This document shows positions 61,667-64,000 of a DNA stretch of 64,000 nt, piece after piece. The translations under genes were made by a program, and so were the position numbers. Numbering within the stretch: the first letter of the stretch is position 1; every line of letters begins with the position of its first letter. A model generated the notes under the pieces. It saw only the letters and a list, made by a program, of their open reading frames with translations. It was not told where the DNA came from and searched no databases. Source of the DNA: Bacteroidota bacterium (lineage in GTDB: Bacteria; Bacteroidota; Bacteroidia; AKYH767-A; 2013-40CM-41-45); contig QQVM01000005.1 of NCBI GenBank assembly GCA_003389385.1, positions 62,001-126,000 on the forward strand. The letters run 5' to 3'.

Positions 61667-62806
61667 ATGAAAAGAGTTTACCTGGATAATGCCGCCACAA
61701 CTCCCGTTGATCCGGAAGTGATTGAGGCAATGATTCCTGTATTGCAAAATAATTTCGGTAACCCTTCTTCAATCCATCATGCAGGAAGGGAAACGCGCAC
61801 ACTCATTGAGCAGGCGAGGAAGACCGTTGCAGGGATTCTGAATGTTTCTCCTTCGGAAATCTTTTTCACTTCCGGAGGAACTGAAGCAAACAATACTGCT
61901 TTGCATTGCAGTGTGCGTGACCTGGGAATCAGTCATATGATTACTTCTCCGATTGAACACCATGCTGTACTGCATACATTGCAGGAACTTCAGAAGGAAG
62001 GAAAGATCCGACTGAGCCTGATAAAACTTGACGAGTGCGGAAGGATTGACATGAATGATCTGGAGAGACTACTTGCCGCCAATCCGGGCTGCATGGTTTC
62101 TCTGATGCATGCAAATAACGAACTGGGCAATTTACTGCCTATTCAGGAAGTGGGAGAGTTGTGTCAGAAATATAATGCGCTATTCCACAGCGATACAGTA
62201 CAGACCATGGGACATTACAAGATTGATCTTGGAAAACTTCCGGTTCATTTTGTGACTTGTGCAGCACATAAGTTTCATGGTCCAAAGGGCATAGGATTTC
62301 TTTACGTAAACAGTAAAATCAAAATTCATCCTTTCATTTTCGGCGGTGCTCAGGAAAGAAACATGAGGGGAGGAACTGAAAACGTTTACGGGATTGTCGG
62401 TTTGGCCAAAGCCCTGCAGATTGCCAATGATCACCTGGATGAACATACAAATTACATCAAAGGAATTAAGTCCTATATGATAGAACAACTAAGGGCAGCA
62501 ATTCCGGGTGTAGAATTCAACGGGGATCCGGAAGGAGAAAGTCTGTATACGGTTTTGAATGTATCTTTTCCTGATACTGAAAACAGTGAGATGCTGATTT
62601 TCAACCTTGATATTGCGGGAATTGCCTGTTCCGGCGGCAGCGCCTGTTCTTCTGGCAGCAACACCGGTTCTCACGTGCTGAAGGCAGTCTACAAAGACTC
62701 CAAGCGTCCTGCAGTAAGATTCTCTTTCAGCAAATTCACTACCAGAGAAGAAATCGATTTCGCTGTTGAAAAACTGAAGGAACTTTTTCCTGTAAAAGTG
62801 ATGTAA
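61667..62806 (+). CDS. Cysteine desulfurase (NifS/IscS-like, class V aminotransferase fold)
   Basis: 379 residues. N-terminal YLDNAATTPVDPEV, FTSGGTEANNTAL, HHAVLHTL, the PLP-lysine motif AAHKFHGPKGIGFLYV and the mobile Cys loop CSGGSACSSGS are all in place. It takes sulfur from cysteine for Fe-S clusters or tRNA thiolation. It is co-directional with glmM and converges on the Spy-like gene with one base between stops; no isc or suf genes are adjacent. Confidence 0.94.
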   Translation: MKRVYLDNAATTPVDPEVIEAMIPVLQNNFGNPSSIHHAGRETRTLIEQARKTVAGILNVSPSEIFFTSGGTEANNTALHCSVRDLGISHMITSPIEHHAVLHTLQELQKEGKIRLSLIKLDECGRIDMNDLERLLAANPGCMVSLMHANNELGNLLPIQEVGELCQKYNALFHSDTVQTMGHYKIDLGKLPVHFVTCAAHKFHGPKGIGFLYVNSKIKIHPFIFGGAQERNMRGGTENVYGIVGLAKALQIANDHLDEHTNYIKGIKSYMIEQLRAAIPGVEFNGDPEGESLYTVLNVSFPDTENSEMLIFNLDIAGIACSGGSACSSGSNTGSHVLKAVYKDSKRPAVRFSFSKFTTREEIDFAVEKLKELFPVKVM

Positions 62807-62807
62807 A

Positions 62808-63284
62808 TCAAGGCTTCTTTCGCATCGGCGGGCCCTGCTGCATTCCGTCTCTTCTTTCCCGGATCATTTCCAGAAGTTTGCGCTTAAAATCTTCTTCAGC
62901 CCTGTACAATCTGGCAACTTTCTTTGCAGGCAGAACTTTCTTGAGCTGAGGATGATATTTCTTTTGTATGTCCAGTTCTTTCTGGCGAAATACAAGCTCT
63001 TCGTCCACAAACTTTTCAGCATCCGAATCGCTCATGTCATCAAAGTTTTCAGCAGCATCTCTCATGTTTTCCTTCCGGTTCTTGCGAACATCATTCAGTT
63101 CGTTCTGAAACTGGTTGTAGACAGGCCAGAACACCTTAGCTTCTTCCGGGTTAAGGTTAAGACGTTCGGTGAGGAAGCCGATTTTCATTGATTCAATTCT
63201 TTCACGGGTTGGTTTGCCCGGTTGAGCATTGATTTCATGCGAGGCAATAAGCAAAATGAATAGTATGAGAAGGCTGTTTTTCAT
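62808..63284 (-). CDS. Spy/CpxP-like periplasmic helical protein of an ECF sigma operon
   Basis: 158 residues. A signal peptide (LLILFILLIASHEINA) is followed by a charged, all-helical domain with LTERLNLNPEEAKVFWPVYNQF, the pattern of Bacteroidota Spy/CpxP-like heavy-metal or envelope stress sensors, and a basic C-terminus (PPMRKKP). Its start overlaps the stop of the upstream gene at 63284. It probably acts in the periplasm as part of the signal loop of the sigma factor; this is inference from context. Confidence 0.75.
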   Translation of the reverse strand: MKNSLLILFILLIASHEINAQPGKPTRERIESMKIGFLTERLNLNPEEAKVFWPVYNQFQNELNDVRKNRKENMRDAAENFDDMSDSDAEKFVDEELVFRQKELDIQKKYHPQLKKVLPAKKVARLYRAEEDFKRKLLEMIRERRDGMQQGPPMRKKP

Positions 63285-63850
63285 CAGAGGTGATTTTCTA
63301 TGTCTTTGTAGTTTATATCGTAATTGTTATCCATGAACCATTGGATGTACACATCTTGTTCTGTGTTTCCGTTCGTTGATCCTGCAGGTAAATTGCCAAG
63401 TTCATCGACCAGGAAATATTCATCAAGCTCATGTATGTAAATGGAATTTCCAAGCTCTTCGCAGGTGATGTTTTCCGGAATGCTGAGTTCCTGTTTTTGT
63501 GTGAACTTGATGAGCAGCACAACAAGTATTGCAAGAGTGGCCAGGCTGAGTCGTATCTGTGGTCTTCTGAATATTTCAGATGCCAAAGTCTTGAATCCGG
63601 ATGGTGTGGATGCGGATTTAATTCGATCACGAATAGCTTCAGTCAGGCTTGCAAAATAACCCTCTGGAACAGCAAAGGGATTTTTGACATTGGCAGAATC
63701 AAGAGTTGGCAAGTTTTGAATATTGCTTTTTACTTGATTGCCCAATTCCTGAAAATAGCCGGAAGGAACAGAAAATGGATTCTCCATTTTAGCTGATTCG
63801 CTATTTTCAAGCGAAAATCCCTTGCTTTCTATTTTACTTTTCCTTTTCAT
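63284..63850 (-). CDS. Single-span membrane protein, probable anti-sigma-like partner
   Basis: 188 residues. The cytoplasmic part has two copies of a motif, NPFSVPSGYFQELG and NPFAVPEGYFASLT, about 35 residues apart. Then comes one membrane helix (IRLSLATLAILVVLLIKF, about 97-115) and an acidic external tail. The organisation, and its place directly behind a sigma factor gene (38 bases), suggest an anti-sigma role, though no zinc-binding motif is seen. Confidence 0.7.
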   Translation of the reverse strand: MKRKSKIESKGFSLENSESAKMENPFSVPSGYFQELGNQVKSNIQNLPTLDSANVKNPFAVPEGYFASLTEAIRDRIKSASTPSGFKTLASEIFRRPQIRLSLATLAILVVLLIKFTQKQELSIPENITCEELGNSIYIHELDEYFLVDELGNLPAGSTNGNTEQDVYIQWFMDNNYDINYKDIENHL

Positions 63851-63888
63851 TGATTATGTACTCTCTGATAGTCATAATGTGCTTTGGT

Positions 63889-64000
63889 TTAATGGTTTTC
63901 CATAAACTTCTCAATTTTTTTCACGGCATGATGATAAGAAGCTTTCAGTCCGCCCACAGACAATCCCAGCACCTCTGAGATTTCCTCATACTTCAGTCCG
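63889..64000 (-). CDS. ECF-type RNA polymerase sigma factor (C-terminal 36 residues)
   Basis: Cut by the right edge. The visible part reads GLKYEEISEVLGLSVGGLKA followed by SYHHAVKKIEKF, the region 4 helix-turn-helix of an ECF sigma factor that contacts the -35 element. The stop is at 63889. It is the first gene of the operon with the anti-sigma-like and Spy-like proteins. Confidence 0.88.
   Translation of the reverse strand, partial: GLKYEEISEVLGLSVGGLKASYHHAVKKIEKFMENH

Overview
The window is chromosomal DNA of a member of the Bacteroidota. The evidence is a gldF-gldG pair next to dnaN, proteins with C-terminal type IX secretion (T9SS) sorting domains, a CarboxypepD_reg/Plug/beta-barrel receptor, a stand-alone sucD, and promoters of the Bacteroidota form TAnnTTTG. 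I cannot name the genus. Genes are densely packed and mostly housekeeping or membrane physiology. I see no prophage, complete insertion sequence or CRISPR array.

Layout. 1-807 is the N-terminal 269 codons of rarA. 913-3405 is an outer-membrane receptor. 3417-6680 is a FIST sensor / PAS histidine kinase / single-domain response regulator operon. 6952-9874 carries a dicarboxylate/amino-acid symporter, an SRPBCC protein and an uncharacterised polytopic membrane protein. 10062-26914 is an ion-homeostasis, stress and energy block. It holds a KefB-like antiporter, a five-gene operon (TerB-like, Na/Pi transporter, Ca2+/cation antiporter, Ca2+ P-type ATPase, universal stress protein), a run of two universal stress proteins followed by PEP synthase, CoA-transferase and an SDR dehydrogenase, and on the other strand a zinc-ribbon protein and a DUF389 membrane protein. 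26923-31113 has a MocR-type regulator with a probable operator, small proteins, an intergenic patch of degenerate repeats and mnmE. 31273-37641 has sucD, fabG, an S9 peptidase, two tRNA-Leu genes, adenine deaminase and small proteins.

37712-42597 is the leftward cluster gldF-gldG-DUF4340-dnaN. 43156-45747 is a SprB-repeat T9SS cargo protein. 45999-47073 pairs an ABM monooxygenase with a SAM hydroxide adenosyltransferase. Divergent from it run phoH, purC, an RsmB-like rRNA methyltransferase, a 1930-residue cell-envelope protein, clpS, an M48 lipoprotein peptidase and tRNA-Arg. The stretch 57679-58079 has no gene but several hairpins. It is followed by a frameshifted T9SS-type protein, glmM, a cysteine desulfurase and the distal part of an ECF sigma-factor operon whose sigma gene runs off the right edge.

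The most unusual items are: the 1930-residue protein, which has the TPR-propeller-CRD front end of the T9SS anchor PorE but ends in three SPOR repeats rather than an OmpA domain; the compact calcium/phosphate transport operon; the stress/energy gene run with a CRP/FNR-geometry dyad at its upstream end; the membrane protein at 8822-9874 with a repeated intramembrane HxxxE motif; and the hairpin-rich stretch downstream of tRNA-Arg.
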